Assembly (NCBI GenBank): GCA_015493615.1
Contig: WGCV01000047.1
Span: 1-64,000, forward strand
DNA: 64,000 bases
Reading direction: 5' to 3'
Source: Melioribacteraceae bacterium
Lineage (GTDB): Bacteria > Bacteroidota > Ignavibacteria > Ignavibacteriales > Melioribacteraceae
Part shown: one piece after another, positions 50,880 to 60,340 of the stretch
Layout: each line of letters opens with the position of its first letter
How positions within the stretch are numbered: the stretch's first letter is position 1
Translations under genes and position numbers: made by a program
The notes under the pieces: generated by a model
Told to the model about the DNA's origin: nothing
The model's input: the letters and a program-made list of their open reading frames with translations, nothing else
The model's database searches: none

Positions 50880-51542
50880 ATGTTTAATAAAATTGCAAAT
50901 ATCGGCATATTAAAGGATAATTCTTCCGGGCGCGCGGGATATTTGGTCGCGGAAAAATCCGTTGCCAGGAGAAGAAAAAAAGAGAAAGGTAACAAAGATT
51001 CAATTACTTTTTCTCCCGCCGCTTTGTTTTTGACCGAAGTTAAATGGGGACTTTCCGGTGTGGATTACTCTTCCGAATCGCAAATTAAATTCGATTTTAA
51101 CATTGAGGAGATAAATTTTAAATTAACCCTTGATTTTAATGAGTTCTATAAAACATCTCATCAAGTGGTTTGGGTTAGCAAAGATATTTTTAGAAAAGAA
51201 ACGAGGAAAAGACACTCTCTTAAAATATTGGTGCGTAAACCGAGTATAAGATTGTTTGAAAAGTTTCCCCCTTTTCCGGTTCCGGGAATAGCTTCCGTTT
51301 TTCGTCGCGTTGAAAAAATGAATATCAAATCGGAATTTTATAAATATGAAAGTTTAGCCCTACATTCACTGCTTGACGGTTTGGAATATGAAATCTACGA
51401 GGACTTCAAAAAAATATTTTTTGTTATCTATTCATTTATTGATAAGTTAGATAAATATGATTTGAACCATATGTACGTATTCCCGAATAATAATATGGAT
51501 AATATTTTGATTGAGAAGGTTCTTGTAAAAGATGAGCATTAG
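50880..51542 (+). CDS. Unknown protein encoded between the relay genes and the PAS kinase
   Basis: 220-residue soluble protein with no motif or family that I recognise. A basic patch near residues 28-40 (ARRRKKEKGNK) and a charged segment ETRKRHSLKILVRK are followed by an aromatic-rich C-terminal helical part. No signal peptide or membrane segment. It overlaps the histidine kinase start by 11 bases, so it is translationally coupled to the kinase and is a candidate partner of the motAB-linked relay. Confidence 0.7.
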   Translation: MFNKIANIGILKDNSSGRAGYLVAEKSVARRRKKEKGNKDSITFSPAALFLTEVKWGLSGVDYSSESQIKFDFNIEEINFKLTLDFNEFYKTSHQVVWVSKDIFRKETRKRHSLKILVRKPSIRLFEKFPPFPVPGIASVFRRVEKMNIKSEFYKYESLALHSLLDGLEYEIYEDFKKIFFVIYSFIDKLDKYDLNHMYVFPNNNMDNILIEKVLVKDEH

Positions 51543-53415
51543 CGATAAAAATGAAAATAGCAAGCCTGAGTTAACTGAAAAAAAGATTCCTTCTTTTTCG
51601 GAATTTAACATGCTAAAGGAATTCCCGAATACCAAGCCGTTGATTTTTTTGGACAATGATAAAAAAATTATTTTCGTAAACAAGTCGGCACAGGCAACTT
51701 TTGACGCCGAAACGAACAAAAACATTTCTACTCTCAAAACTGTTCCGCAGCTCGATGATGTAATCTCGAACATGGGCGAAAGAGGGTTTTGCAGCTTCAA
51801 CTTCGATATTTCTATTGAAACAAAATCAAACGGGAAGGAGAACTACTTTGTCGAGATAGAAAAAGTCCTTGTGGAAGGAATATATCTTTATCTGTTATCT
51901 TTTACTTCGCTTGCCGAGCGGAATAAAATTGAAGAAAGAATTAACAGTCTGCATAATGCAATTGAATACGGAAATGTTCCCTTAACGATTATAAATAATA
52001 AATCTCAGATTACTTATACGACCACTTCTCTCGAATCAATAGTCGGAAGCGATATTTCTCGCCTTTACGGTAAACCGATATCGGATGTTCTTAAGCCGTT
52101 TATAGCCGAAGATAGCTTGGATGAATTAAGAACCTCGTTAGCCGAACATAAAGTTTGGAGAGCGACCTCAAAGGTTAAAGTAAAACAGAGCGACAAATGG
52201 TACGAATTTCTTCTAAACCCGATTTATATAGGGAGTTTGAAGAGCAACGGATTTGTCCTCAGATTAAACGATATTACAAGGTATGTTGAAGCGACTTATG
52301 AGATTAAGAAAAACGAAAGAAGACAGCGCGCTTTGCTTTCCAACATTTCAGAGCCGATTTTAATTCTGAGGGAGGAAAAAGATTCCCTTTATATCGAAGG
52401 CGCAAACGACAGTTTTTGCGAAAGTTTCGGAGTCGATTCTGAAAAAATTGTAGAGCTTGATTTTGCCGACTGTGTGCTCACGGATTTATATGAAGTAATT
52501 TATACTGCCATTGACCGCGCCACAAGCGAAAATCGAAAAAGCATCAGATTCCGCTTTACCAACAAAGACACCAAAAGGGAATACCTCTGTAAATTTGCTA
52601 TTCTTACTTATGAGCATTTTGACAATCGTACATTTATCATCTCATTTTTCGATATTACTACCGAAGTTGAAAATGAGAAAAGATTGAGAGCCGCTTACGA
52701 AAAAGAACTTCATTTGAATAAACTTAAAACTACTTTTCTTTCAAATATGTCGCATGAGCTTCGCACGCCGTTAAACGCCGTCGTCGGCTACTCCGACCTG
52801 ATGAGAATGGAAATCGAGGAGAGCGGAAATTCCGGGCTTAAAGAATTGATGGGATATCTGTCCGAAGGCATAGTTCGGCTTAAAAGATTTGCCGACAACA
52901 TAGTCGATATAGCGCTTATTGAAGCAGGCGAAATAAAACCGGATATAAGACTGATTCATCTTAGAGAGGAAATTGAGAAAATCTTAAAGGAGTTAGATGT
53001 TTTTGCAAAAAGCAGAAAAATCAATTATACGCTCTCTTTTGAAGACACTTGCAGTTTTGTTGAAACCGACCCGGAATTAATGAAAAAGGTTTTTACTGAA
53101 ATTATAGATAACGCAATCAAATATAATATTGAAAACGGACTGATTGAAATCAGATGCTATACTTTTGCTAATGAGTGGCGGGTTGAAGTAACGGACACCG
53201 GAAAGGGCATCGCTCAAAATATGCTCAAGGAAATTTTAAAACCCTTTACTCAAGAAGAATCGGACGGATATAAACGAAATTATGAAGGGCTGGGGCTTGG
53301 ACTTACAATCGCCAATAAATTAACGGAAGCTCTGAAAGGCAAACTCGAAATCACTTCCGAATTGGGGAAAGGAACAAAAGTGCTTCTTTCGTTCCCGATT
53401 GAAATAACCTCATAA
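51532..53415 (+). CDS. Cytoplasmic PAS-domain histidine kinase
   Basis: 627 residues without membrane segments. The N-terminal 390 residues contain about three PAS-like regions (around 25-125, 137-260, 265-385). The kinase core has H-box FLSNMSHELRTPLNAVVGYSDL, N box FTEIIDNAIKYN, VTDTGKGI and LGLGLTIANKL, so it is complete and active-looking. It is the only full kinase in the group and the likely phosphate donor for the receivers encoded at 47399, 49776 and 50168. Signal unknown; PAS without membrane anchor suggests a cytoplasmic cue. Confidence 0.9.
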   Translation: MSISDKNENSKPELTEKKIPSFSEFNMLKEFPNTKPLIFLDNDKKIIFVNKSAQATFDAETNKNISTLKTVPQLDDVISNMGERGFCSFNFDISIETKSNGKENYFVEIEKVLVEGIYLYLLSFTSLAERNKIEERINSLHNAIEYGNVPLTIINNKSQITYTTTSLESIVGSDISRLYGKPISDVLKPFIAEDSLDELRTSLAEHKVWRATSKVKVKQSDKWYEFLLNPIYIGSLKSNGFVLRLNDITRYVEATYEIKKNERRQRALLSNISEPILILREEKDSLYIEGANDSFCESFGVDSEKIVELDFADCVLTDLYEVIYTAIDRATSENRKSIRFRFTNKDTKREYLCKFAILTYEHFDNRTFIISFFDITTEVENEKRLRAAYEKELHLNKLKTTFLSNMSHELRTPLNAVVGYSDLMRMEIEESGNSGLKELMGYLSEGIVRLKRFADNIVDIALIEAGEIKPDIRLIHLREEIEKILKELDVFAKSRKINYTLSFEDTCSFVETDPELMKKVFTEIIDNAIKYNIENGLIEIRCYTFANEWRVEVTDTGKGIAQNMLKEILKPFTQEESDGYKRNYEGLGLGLTIANKLTEALKGKLEITSELGKGTKVLLSFPIEITS

Positions 53416-53455
53416 ATACCTGATATTTACCTTTTTTTAAAATCCTTTATTTCCT

Positions 53456-53463
53456 TATATTTA
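53456..53463 (+). promoter_or_regulatory. Possible -7 element before the peptidase operon
   Basis: TATATTTA resembles TAnnTTTG with the last base changed, and a T-rich stretch lies about 20 bases upstream. An AAAGGAG ribosome site precedes ATG 53486. No terminator hairpin is seen between 53415 and here. Confidence 0.3.
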
Positions 53464-53485
53464 AAATTCAACTTAAAGGAGAAAT

Positions 53486-54370
53486 ATGTTTTTAAAAAAG
53501 AATTGGGCGCTTTGGTTATTGGCAATTTTAATCACAATCGGAGCGGCCGTTTATCAGCGAGTAACAGGTCCAACCTACCCTTTCCGGGGAAATGTAATAA
53601 TCGAAAATTTGTCTTTTAACTATAACTTACCGAGAACTCATTCAGGGAACGACGCTCAAGCGGTTGAGGTAATTGTTCCGGATAGTTCAATCAAAGGGGA
53701 TTTGGTTTGGAAGCGGTATAAAACCGACGATAAAAACAGTTATGTGAAAATGGAAAGAAGCGGAGATACATTGCGCGCGTTTCTTCCCGGGCAGCCTCCC
53801 GCCGGAAAGTTAGAGTATTTTGTCGAGCTTGAAAAACACGGGAAAAATTATATTCTTCCGGGGAAAAACAGTGTCGTCATCAGGTTTAAAGGGCGCGTCC
53901 CGAACGGTATATTGATCCCGCACATTCTTGCCATGTTTCTGGCGATGCTTTTCTCCACGCGCGCCGGACTCGAAATAATAAGCCGCAGCGGAAAAGTTAA
54001 AACATATACTTACTGGACGCTCGGGTTTCTTATTTTCGGCGGATTTATTTTCGGTCCCTTAGTTCAGAAATTCGCTTTCGGAGAGTTGTGGACAGGCGTG
54101 CCTTTCGGTTGGGATTTAACCGACAACAAAACATTAATCGCCCTTATCGGCTGGCTGATTGTACTTGCGGCTTATCGCAAAACAAAACATCCTGAAAAGT
54201 GGGCGGTTTTCGGAGCTGTGGTAACGTTTTTAATTTTCCTGATTCCCCACAGCGTGTTAGGCTCGGAATTGGATTACAAAAAGTTAGATCAAGAAAAAAA
54301 GATGCACAAAAATAAAATTGAACAAATTGATAATGTTAAAAAGGAGCTTAAGAAAAATGAAGTACATTAA
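53486..54370 (+). CDS. Membrane protein of unknown function upstream of the subtilase
   Basis: 294 residues. One N-terminal membrane helix (about 7-26), an extracytoplasmic beta-rich domain of about 120 residues (VEVIVPDSSIKGDLVWKRYK, LRAFLPGQPPAGKLEYFVEL), then about four membrane helices (about 142-265) and a charged cytoplasmic tail. I do not recognise a family. Its end overlaps the peptidase start by 14 bases, so it is co-translated and may help handle or sense peptides, but this is an inference. Confidence 0.7.
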   Translation: MFLKKNWALWLLAILITIGAAVYQRVTGPTYPFRGNVIIENLSFNYNLPRTHSGNDAQAVEVIVPDSSIKGDLVWKRYKTDDKNSYVKMERSGDTLRAFLPGQPPAGKLEYFVELEKHGKNYILPGKNSVVIRFKGRVPNGILIPHILAMFLAMLFSTRAGLEIISRSGKVKTYTYWTLGFLIFGGFIFGPLVQKFAFGELWTGVPFGWDLTDNKTLIALIGWLIVLAAYRKTKHPEKWAVFGAVVTFLIFLIPHSVLGSELDYKKLDQEKKMHKNKIEQIDNVKKELKKNEVH

Positions 54371-57158
54371 AATTTCATTTTTATTGTTTATTGCGGCGGC
54401 GGTTTCTGTTTTTGCACAGGACACAACACAAGTAATGCTGCCGATTAAATCAACGGGAGTTGCAGAATTTTTACAGCAGCATCCGAAATACGACGGTAGA
54501 GGAACAATCGTATTTATTTTCGATACCGGCGTTGATATGGGAATAGACGGATTGAAAAAAACTTCCACAGGCGAAACAAAAGTAATTGATGTACAAGATT
54601 TTACGGGACAAGGCGACGTAAAATATTACGAAGCTGATATTGACGACACAGACGGGAAAAAATATTTTGAAAATGAAGACGAAGGGCTGAAAGTTTTCGG
54701 CGTTGACAGTCTTGCTCTAAAAGCTAAGGACGGAGATTATTTTATCGGTTCGCTCGACGAATCTCTCTGGAAAAATTCCGGTTCCGGCGTAAGAGATTTA
54801 AACGGAAACGGAACAACAAACGACAAGTTCGATTTTGTTGTTTTTGACGCCGGGGATAACGATTGGGTTTTGTTTATCGATGAAAATGATAACGGCACTC
54901 TCGCCGACGAAAAACCGATTAGAAATTACAAAGTTAATCAGGATTATTTTACAATTAAAAACGCTGATGATTTGTCAATGTTTACTTTCGGAGTAAATAT
55001 TTTTCCGAAAGAAAGCAAAGTCTCCTTTTTCTTTGACGATGGAGGACACGGAACCCACTGCGCGGGAATTGCAACCGGTTATCACATCGGAGGCACCGAC
55101 CTAAACGGCGTGGCTCCGGGAGCAAACGTAATAGCGCTTAAGCTGGGCAACAACAATTTTGCAGGCGGAGCAACGGTTACCGAAAGCATGAGAAAATGTT
55201 TCCTTTACGCGGATAAAATTTCAAAGGAAAGAAAAGAGCCTTGCGTAATAAATATGAGTTTCGGAATCGGTTCGGTCATCGAAGGTCGTTCCGTTATGGA
55301 AAAATTCATTGACAGTCTTGTTGCAAAAAATCATTATCTCTATATTTGTAATTCAAACGGCAACGAAGGCCCCGGAATTTCAACAACCGGATTGCCCGCT
55401 TCGTCTCCCTCGCTTTTCTCTTCAGGCGCTATCTTAGCCAAAGAAGTGGGGCATAATCTCTACGCTACCGTTCAGGACAGAGACCAGATTACTTACTTCA
55501 GTTCGAGAGGCGGAGAAGTAATGAAACCGGATGTAGCGTCGCCCGGCGCGTCAGTTTCTACAGTTCCTAACTTTATGCACGCGGACAGAATGTGGGGGAC
55601 AAGTATGGCGTCTCCTTATTCAACCGGAGTTATGGCGTTGTTATTAAGCGCTATGCGTCAGGAATATCCGAATGTTAAAATACCTTCGTTAGTTCTTTAT
55701 AACGCTATCCGTCAGGGCGCGGTTAAAATGCCGAACTATGATAGAGTTGATCAGGGTGCGGGCGAAATCAATGTAGTTAACGCTTACAAAATTCTGAAAA
55801 AATATATTAAGCATGGAATTGTAAAAACGTTTGAAACATATACTACAAGCGCATTTGCCGAAACAATGCCGGATGAAACGGCTCAAGCCCTTTATATTAG
55901 AGATGGAAATTATATAACCAAATACAATAAATTTTCATTTAAGATTAAGAGAAATCACTTCTACGCAAAGAAAAGATTTTACCGTACATACAGAATTAAA
56001 AGCGATAAGGATTGGCTAATTCCGCTTCAGCGAAAAGTTCATTTCCGGAATAACCAGCCTGCTACGATAAACGTTCGTTTTGATAAATCGAAAATGAAAG
56101 AGCCGGGAATGTACAACGGAACAATTACCGCGTACAGAACCGATAGAACAAAACTTCCCGAAATTCAGATGATGGCTACGGTAGTTTTTCCGTATGAGTT
56201 TACTCCGGAAAACAATTACAAACATGAATGGAAAAACAAAGTTATAGCTCCCGGCGAACTTACAAGATATTTTATTAATGTTCCTGCCGGAGCAACCTCA
56301 ATGACGACACGCCTTAGCGGAGTTGATGGGAAATATGCGCTTGTCTGGTATTTGCTTACGGATCATGACGGAATCCAGTTCGGACGCGATTTTTATAAAT
56401 CCGCAGTTGACGGCGAAGCGTCGGAAACCACCTACAAGGAATTAAAACCCGGCGTTTATGAACTTGACGTCCTCGGATATTACGGCGCCGAAGGAGTTTC
56501 GACTTATAATTTAAGCGTCAGTTTTGAAAGCGCGGAAGTGTTAAACAAAATGCCATTGAGCGAGAACCACAATAAAATCAATGTGATTAACAGATTTAAT
56601 TTCCCCGAAAGTTATTCTGCAAGCGGAAAAATCTTAGGGTTCAAAAAAACTTACGCTTTTGATATTAAAGCGGGAGATACATATTCAATACCGGTAACGC
56701 TTTACAAAGGTGAAAGCGGCAAAAAGTTTGAAGTTCATCTTTCAAAAGAAGACTTCAATAAAGTAACCGATTTTGCATTGATGATATATGATAAAGATGG
56801 TAAAGCGGTAGCGCTCGGCGGATTATCTTACGCTAACGATGTAATCGAACTCCCCAACAGAAGCAAGGAAGACAGCGCGAAATATACGTTTACTTTAATT
56901 CCCGCTTTTGCGGAAAAAGTCGGGAAGATGACCGTTCACGTTACGGAACTTACGGAATTGAAAAAAACTTCAGACATATTCGTAACTTTCAACGGAACAA
57001 ACCGTTTTGCTTTGTTTCCCTCGCAGGTTAAAACTCTTTATTGTAATTTCAAAAAACCGGATTACAACTTCCCTAAAGGAACAACTCCTTACGGAAAAAT
57101 ATATTTGAAATCCGGCGATAAAACAAAACATATTATTCCGGTAACCTTTCAATTTTAG
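54357..57158 (+). CDS. Secreted tripeptidyl-peptidase-II-like subtilase
   Basis: 934 residues from ATG 54357, with AAGGAG 10 bases upstream; signal peptide MKYIKISFLLFIAAAVSVFA. It is an S8 serine peptidase with D56 (IFDTGVD), H231 (GGHGTHCAG), oxyanion N336 (NGNEGPG) and S416 (GTSMASP). The 175-residue spacing between D and H, with an insert starting ETKVIDVQDFTGQGD, is the layout of tripeptidyl-peptidase II rather than classic subtilisin. The ~500-residue C-terminal part is beta-rich, as in TPP II. It probably trims tripeptides from proteins outside the cytoplasm. An OPT peptide transporter follows 8 bases later. Confidence 0.85.
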   Translation: MKYIKISFLLFIAAAVSVFAQDTTQVMLPIKSTGVAEFLQQHPKYDGRGTIVFIFDTGVDMGIDGLKKTSTGETKVIDVQDFTGQGDVKYYEADIDDTDGKKYFENEDEGLKVFGVDSLALKAKDGDYFIGSLDESLWKNSGSGVRDLNGNGTTNDKFDFVVFDAGDNDWVLFIDENDNGTLADEKPIRNYKVNQDYFTIKNADDLSMFTFGVNIFPKESKVSFFFDDGGHGTHCAGIATGYHIGGTDLNGVAPGANVIALKLGNNNFAGGATVTESMRKCFLYADKISKERKEPCVINMSFGIGSVIEGRSVMEKFIDSLVAKNHYLYICNSNGNEGPGISTTGLPASSPSLFSSGAILAKEVGHNLYATVQDRDQITYFSSRGGEVMKPDVASPGASVSTVPNFMHADRMWGTSMASPYSTGVMALLLSAMRQEYPNVKIPSLVLYNAIRQGAVKMPNYDRVDQGAGEINVVNAYKILKKYIKHGIVKTFETYTTSAFAETMPDETAQALYIRDGNYITKYNKFSFKIKRNHFYAKKRFYRTYRIKSDKDWLIPLQRKVHFRNNQPATINVRFDKSKMKEPGMYNGTITAYRTDRTKLPEIQMMATVVFPYEFTPENNYKHEWKNKVIAPGELTRYFINVPAGATSMTTRLSGVDGKYALVWYLLTDHDGIQFGRDFYKSAVDGEASETTYKELKPGVYELDVLGYYGAEGVSTYNLSVSFESAEVLNKMPLSENHNKINVINRFNFPESYSASGKILGFKKTYAFDIKAGDTYSIPVTLYKGESGKKFEVHLSKEDFNKVTDFALMIYDKDGKAVALGGLSYANDVIELPNRSKEDSAKYTFTLIPAFAEKVGKMTVHVTELTELKKTSDIFVTFNGTNRFALFPSQVKTLYCNFKKPDYNFPKGTTPYGKIYLKSGDKTKHIIPVTFQF

Positions 57159-57166
57159 GAGATTGT

Positions 57167-59149
57167 ATGAGCGAAAATAATGAAAAAATAATCGGGTTAC
57201 CCGATTCCGCGTACAGAGAATTAAAAGAAGGAGAACGATACGAACCGATTCTTTCTCCGGTTAAAGAATATCCCGAAGTAACATTTTATTCGGTTGCTTG
57301 GGGCTTGGTTATGGCTGTCCTTTTTTCGGCAGCGGCAGCGTATCTCGGATTAAAAATCGGACAGGTGTTTGAAGCTGCAATTCCGATTGCAATTCTTGCC
57401 GTCGGGTTATCTACCGGGCTTAAAAGAAGCAACGCACTCGGAGAGAATGTGATTATCCAGTCAATCGGAGCTTCTTCCGGAGCGATTGTCGCCGGAGCAA
57501 TCTTTACTTTGCCCGCGCTCTATATTCTAAATCTTGACGTTAGTTTTTTCGAGATTTTCGCGGCGTCCGCTCTCGGCGGATTTATCGGGATACTTTTTCT
57601 CATTCCTTTTCGTAAATATTTTGTCTCCGATATGCACGGAAAATTTCCTTTCCCCGAAGCTACCGCAACAACTGAGGTTTTAGTCGCAGGAGAAAAAGAA
57701 GGCGGACAAGCTAAGGTGCTTGTCGTCAGCGCTATTATCGGCGGACTGTACGACTTTATTGTCGCATCTTTCGGCTGGTGGAGCGAAGTTTTTTCAACTC
57801 GCGTTCTCGGAGGAGTCGGAGAAAAATTAGCCGATAAATTTAAGCTGGTGTTCAACATCAATATCGGCGCGGCTGTAATGGGACTCGGCTACATCGTCGG
57901 ACTTAAATACGCCGCGATTATTGCAGCCGGTTCGTTCGTGGCTTGGTATGTAATAATGCCGGTGTTTGCTTACTTGGGCGATTTCGTTACGTCTCCCGTT
58001 GGAGCAAATGTTCACATGCTTATTAAAGATATGTCGCCCGAGCAGATTTTCTCACACTACATTCGCCATATCGGTATTGGCGGAATTGCAATGGCGGGAT
58101 TAATCGGTATAATAAAATCATGGCCGATTATTAAAAAAGCTTTCTCGCTTGGCGCGACCGAATTGTTTGGCAAGAAAACCGGTCTTGAGAAAGCTCCCGT
58201 TCGCACTCAGCGCGATTTGTCGATGAAAATCGTTACGGGCGGAATTTTTCTCGTTGCTGTTTTAATTTTTGTTTTCTTCTTGTTCGGAGTTGTTCACAAC
58301 TTATTCCATGCCATTGTCGGTCTGCTGATTGTGCTTATTATTGCGTTCCTCTTTACAACCGTTGCGGCAAATGCAATCGCTATTGTGGGAACAAACCCGG
58401 TGTCGGGAATGACGTTGATGACGCTTATTCTCTCTTCTGTGATTCTTGTCGCCGTTGGCCTTACGGGACCTGCGGGAATGATTGCGGCGTTAATTATTGG
58501 CGGCGTTGTTTGTACCGCTCTTTCCGTTTCCGGCGCGTTTATCACCGATTTGAAAATCGGTTACTGGATTGGTTCAACTCCCGAGAAACAGGAAAAATGG
58601 AAATTCCTCGGAATGTTGGTATCGGCGGCGACTGTCGGATGGGTTATCCTTTTGCTTAACAACACATTCGGATTTGTCGGCAACGAGCTTCCAGCTCCGC
58701 AGGCAAACGCAATGGCGGCGGTAATCAAACCTTTAATGAGCGATCAGCCGGCGCCTTGGATGATGTATATCGGCGGAGCTTTTATGGCTTTGATACTTAC
58801 TTCGATTAACGTTCCCGCATTGGCTTTTGCGCTTGGAATGTACTTGCCTCTCGAACTCAACACTCCGATTTTGGTCGGCGGAATTATCGCCTGGTTTGTA
58901 AGCACGCGAAGTAAAAACGAGGACTTGAATAAAGCCCGCAAGGAAAGAGGAATTCTTATCGCATCCGGATTTATTGCCGGCGGCGCGCTGCTCGGCGTAG
59001 TAAGCGTAATCTTAAAATCTGCCGGACTCAATATGAGAGCGGCTGAATGGGCGGAATCCGCAGGCGCAGAGTATCTCGGCTTGTTAATGTTCTTCGTAAT
59101 CATCGGCTACATGATTTGGGATTCGATGAGAGCCAAAGAAGAAGATTAA
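57167..59149 (+). CDS. OPT-family oligopeptide transporter
   Basis: 660 residues with about 14-16 membrane segments. OPT hallmarks: EVTFYSVAWGLVMAVLFSAAAAYLGLKIGQVFEAAIPIAILA near the N-terminus and FPFPEATATTEVLVAGEK (in outline). The family moves oligopeptides or metal chelates using the proton gradient. It is 8 bases after a TPP-II-like peptidase, so the likely substrates are the short peptides that enzyme releases. It is closed by a strong terminator. Confidence 0.92.
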   Translation: MSENNEKIIGLPDSAYRELKEGERYEPILSPVKEYPEVTFYSVAWGLVMAVLFSAAAAYLGLKIGQVFEAAIPIAILAVGLSTGLKRSNALGENVIIQSIGASSGAIVAGAIFTLPALYILNLDVSFFEIFAASALGGFIGILFLIPFRKYFVSDMHGKFPFPEATATTEVLVAGEKEGGQAKVLVVSAIIGGLYDFIVASFGWWSEVFSTRVLGGVGEKLADKFKLVFNINIGAAVMGLGYIVGLKYAAIIAAGSFVAWYVIMPVFAYLGDFVTSPVGANVHMLIKDMSPEQIFSHYIRHIGIGGIAMAGLIGIIKSWPIIKKAFSLGATELFGKKTGLEKAPVRTQRDLSMKIVTGGIFLVAVLIFVFFLFGVVHNLFHAIVGLLIVLIIAFLFTTVAANAIAIVGTNPVSGMTLMTLILSSVILVAVGLTGPAGMIAALIIGGVVCTALSVSGAFITDLKIGYWIGSTPEKQEKWKFLGMLVSAATVGWVILLLNNTFGFVGNELPAPQANAMAAVIKPLMSDQPAPWMMYIGGAFMALILTSINVPALAFALGMYLPLELNTPILVGGIIAWFVSTRSKNEDLNKARKERGILIASGFIAGGALLGVVSVILKSAGLNMRAAEWAESAGAEYLGLLMFFVIIGYMIWDSMRAKEED

Positions 59150-59161
59150 TTTTTTGATTTT

Positions 59162-59203
59162 AAGTGAAGGCGCAAAGACTACTTGCGCCTTCACTTTTTT
59201 TCT
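59162..59203 (+). terminator. Strong rho-independent terminator after the OPT gene
   Basis: A perfect 14-bp stem (59162-59175 with 59183-59196), a 7-base loop and eight T at 59195-59202. It separates the peptide operon from queE. Confidence 0.95.
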
Positions 59204-59225
59204 TCAATAATTTTCCGGAATAAAT

Positions 59226-59864
59226 TTGTTAAAGATTAACGAAATATTTTATTCGATTCAAGGTGAAAGTTCCGCCGCGGGATTGCCGACGACTTTTGTT
59301 CGCCTTACCGGATGTAACTTGCGATGCTCATACTGCGACACAGAATACGCTTTTTATGAAGGAGAAGATTTTACCGTCGAAGAAGCTATTCGGAAAGCAG
59401 AAGAATACGGGTGCAAATTGGTTGAGGTAACGGGGGGCGAACCTTTAATGCAGAAAGATGTTATTCCATTTATGACGCAATTGTGCGATAAAGGATTTGA
59501 TGTTATGCTTGAAACAAGCGGAAGCTTGCAGATAGAAAAGGTTGATAAAAGAGTAAAAATTGTAATGGACTTAAAAACTCCTTCGAGTGGAATGGAAAAG
59601 AAAAATCTCTATTCCAATATTGATTTTTTAAAATCGAAGGATGAAGTTAAATTTGTAATCGGTTCGCTTGATGATTATAACTGGGCGAAAAGGATGATTG
59701 AAAAATTTAATTTAACAGGAAAAACGGAGGTCCTTTTTTCGCCGGTGTTTAATGCAATAGAACCGAAACAGATTGTTGAATGGATGTTAAACGATAAACT
59801 AAATATTCGTTTCCAGCTTCAGATGCACAAATATATTTGGGAACCGGAAACAAGAGGCGTATGA
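59226..59864 (+). CDS. queE: 7-carboxy-7-deazaguanine synthase QueE
   Basis: 212 residues from TTG 59226. It is a radical SAM enzyme with the CX3CX2C cluster in GCNLRCSYCDTEYAF, an N-terminal NEIFYSIQGESSAAG-L-PTTFVRLTG motif, VEVTGGEPL and METSGSL-type sequence (LETSGSLQI). It makes CDG from carboxytetrahydropterin in the queuosine/preQ0 pathway. queD, the preceding step, follows directly. No riboswitch-like structure is seen in the 22 bases before it. Confidence 0.93.
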   Translation: MLKINEIFYSIQGESSAAGLPTTFVRLTGCNLRCSYCDTEYAFYEGEDFTVEEAIRKAEEYGCKLVEVTGGEPLMQKDVIPFMTQLCDKGFDVMLETSGSLQIEKVDKRVKIVMDLKTPSSGMEKKNLYSNIDFLKSKDEVKFVIGSLDDYNWAKRMIEKFNLTGKTEVLFSPVFNAIEPKQIVEWMLNDKLNIRFQLQMHKYIWEPETRGV

Positions 59865-60280
59865 TGAAAATTGCAAAAGAATTCAGATGGGAGATGGGGC
59901 ACAGATTGTTGTGCCATGCGGGAAAATGCTACAATCTTCACGGACATTCATACCGGATGCAGGTGGAAGTTACATCGGATGATTTAATAAACGGAATGAT
60001 AATGGATTATTATGACCTTAAGAAAACCGTTGAGCCGCTGGTAGAAGAGCTTGATCATTCGTTTATGATAAACAGCAAAGATGAAAAACTTCTTGATTCC
60101 GTTGAAAAATTAAAGACAAAAAAAGTTGTTGTCGATTTTGAAACAACGGCTGAAAATATCTGTAATTATGTTTTAAGCAATATAAAGGAAGCCGGCTTGC
60201 CCGAGCATATTAAGGAAGTTAAAGTTAAAATTTTTGAAACTTCCACATCTTACGCTGAGGAAAGTCTGATTATTAAATAG
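59864..60280 (+). CDS. queD: 6-carboxytetrahydropterin synthase QueD
   Basis: 138 residues from ATG 59864, the best spaced behind AGAGG; ATG 59861 overlapping the queE stop is the alternative. QueD/PTPS signatures: LLCHAGKCYNLHGHSYRMQVEV with the zinc-binding histidines and catalytic Cys, MIMDYYDLKKTVEPLVEELDHSFMI, and PTAEN-type PTS (here TTAENICNYV) with VKVFETSTSYAE-like VKIFETSTSYAEES. It makes CPH4 for QueE. Confidence 0.92.
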   Translation: MKIAKEFRWEMGHRLLCHAGKCYNLHGHSYRMQVEVTSDDLINGMIMDYYDLKKTVEPLVEELDHSFMINSKDEKLLDSVEKLKTKKVVVDFETTAENICNYVLSNIKEAGLPEHIKEVKVKIFETSTSYAEESLIIK

Positions 60281-60308
60281 AAGAAGTTAAATATTTTTTG
60301 TTTTACGG

Positions 60309-60340
60309 AATCGGCAAATTACTTGTCGATTTTGTTTTTT
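60309..60340 (+). terminator. Terminator of queED, overlapping the btuF-like 3' end
   Basis: AATCGGCAA (60309-60317) pairs with TTGTCGATT (60323-60331), one G-U pair in nine, and is followed by a T-rich run. The right arm lies inside the 3' end of the convergent minus-strand gene. Confidence 0.7.

Noticed and set aside
54318-54356. Longer N-terminus for the subtilase
   Set aside because: The extra residues are charged and would precede a perfect signal peptide; AAGGAG is correctly placed for ATG 54357.
59204-59225. preQ1 riboswitch before queE
   Set aside because: Only 22 bases separate the upstream terminator from the start codon, too short, and no pseudoknot-like sequence is seen.
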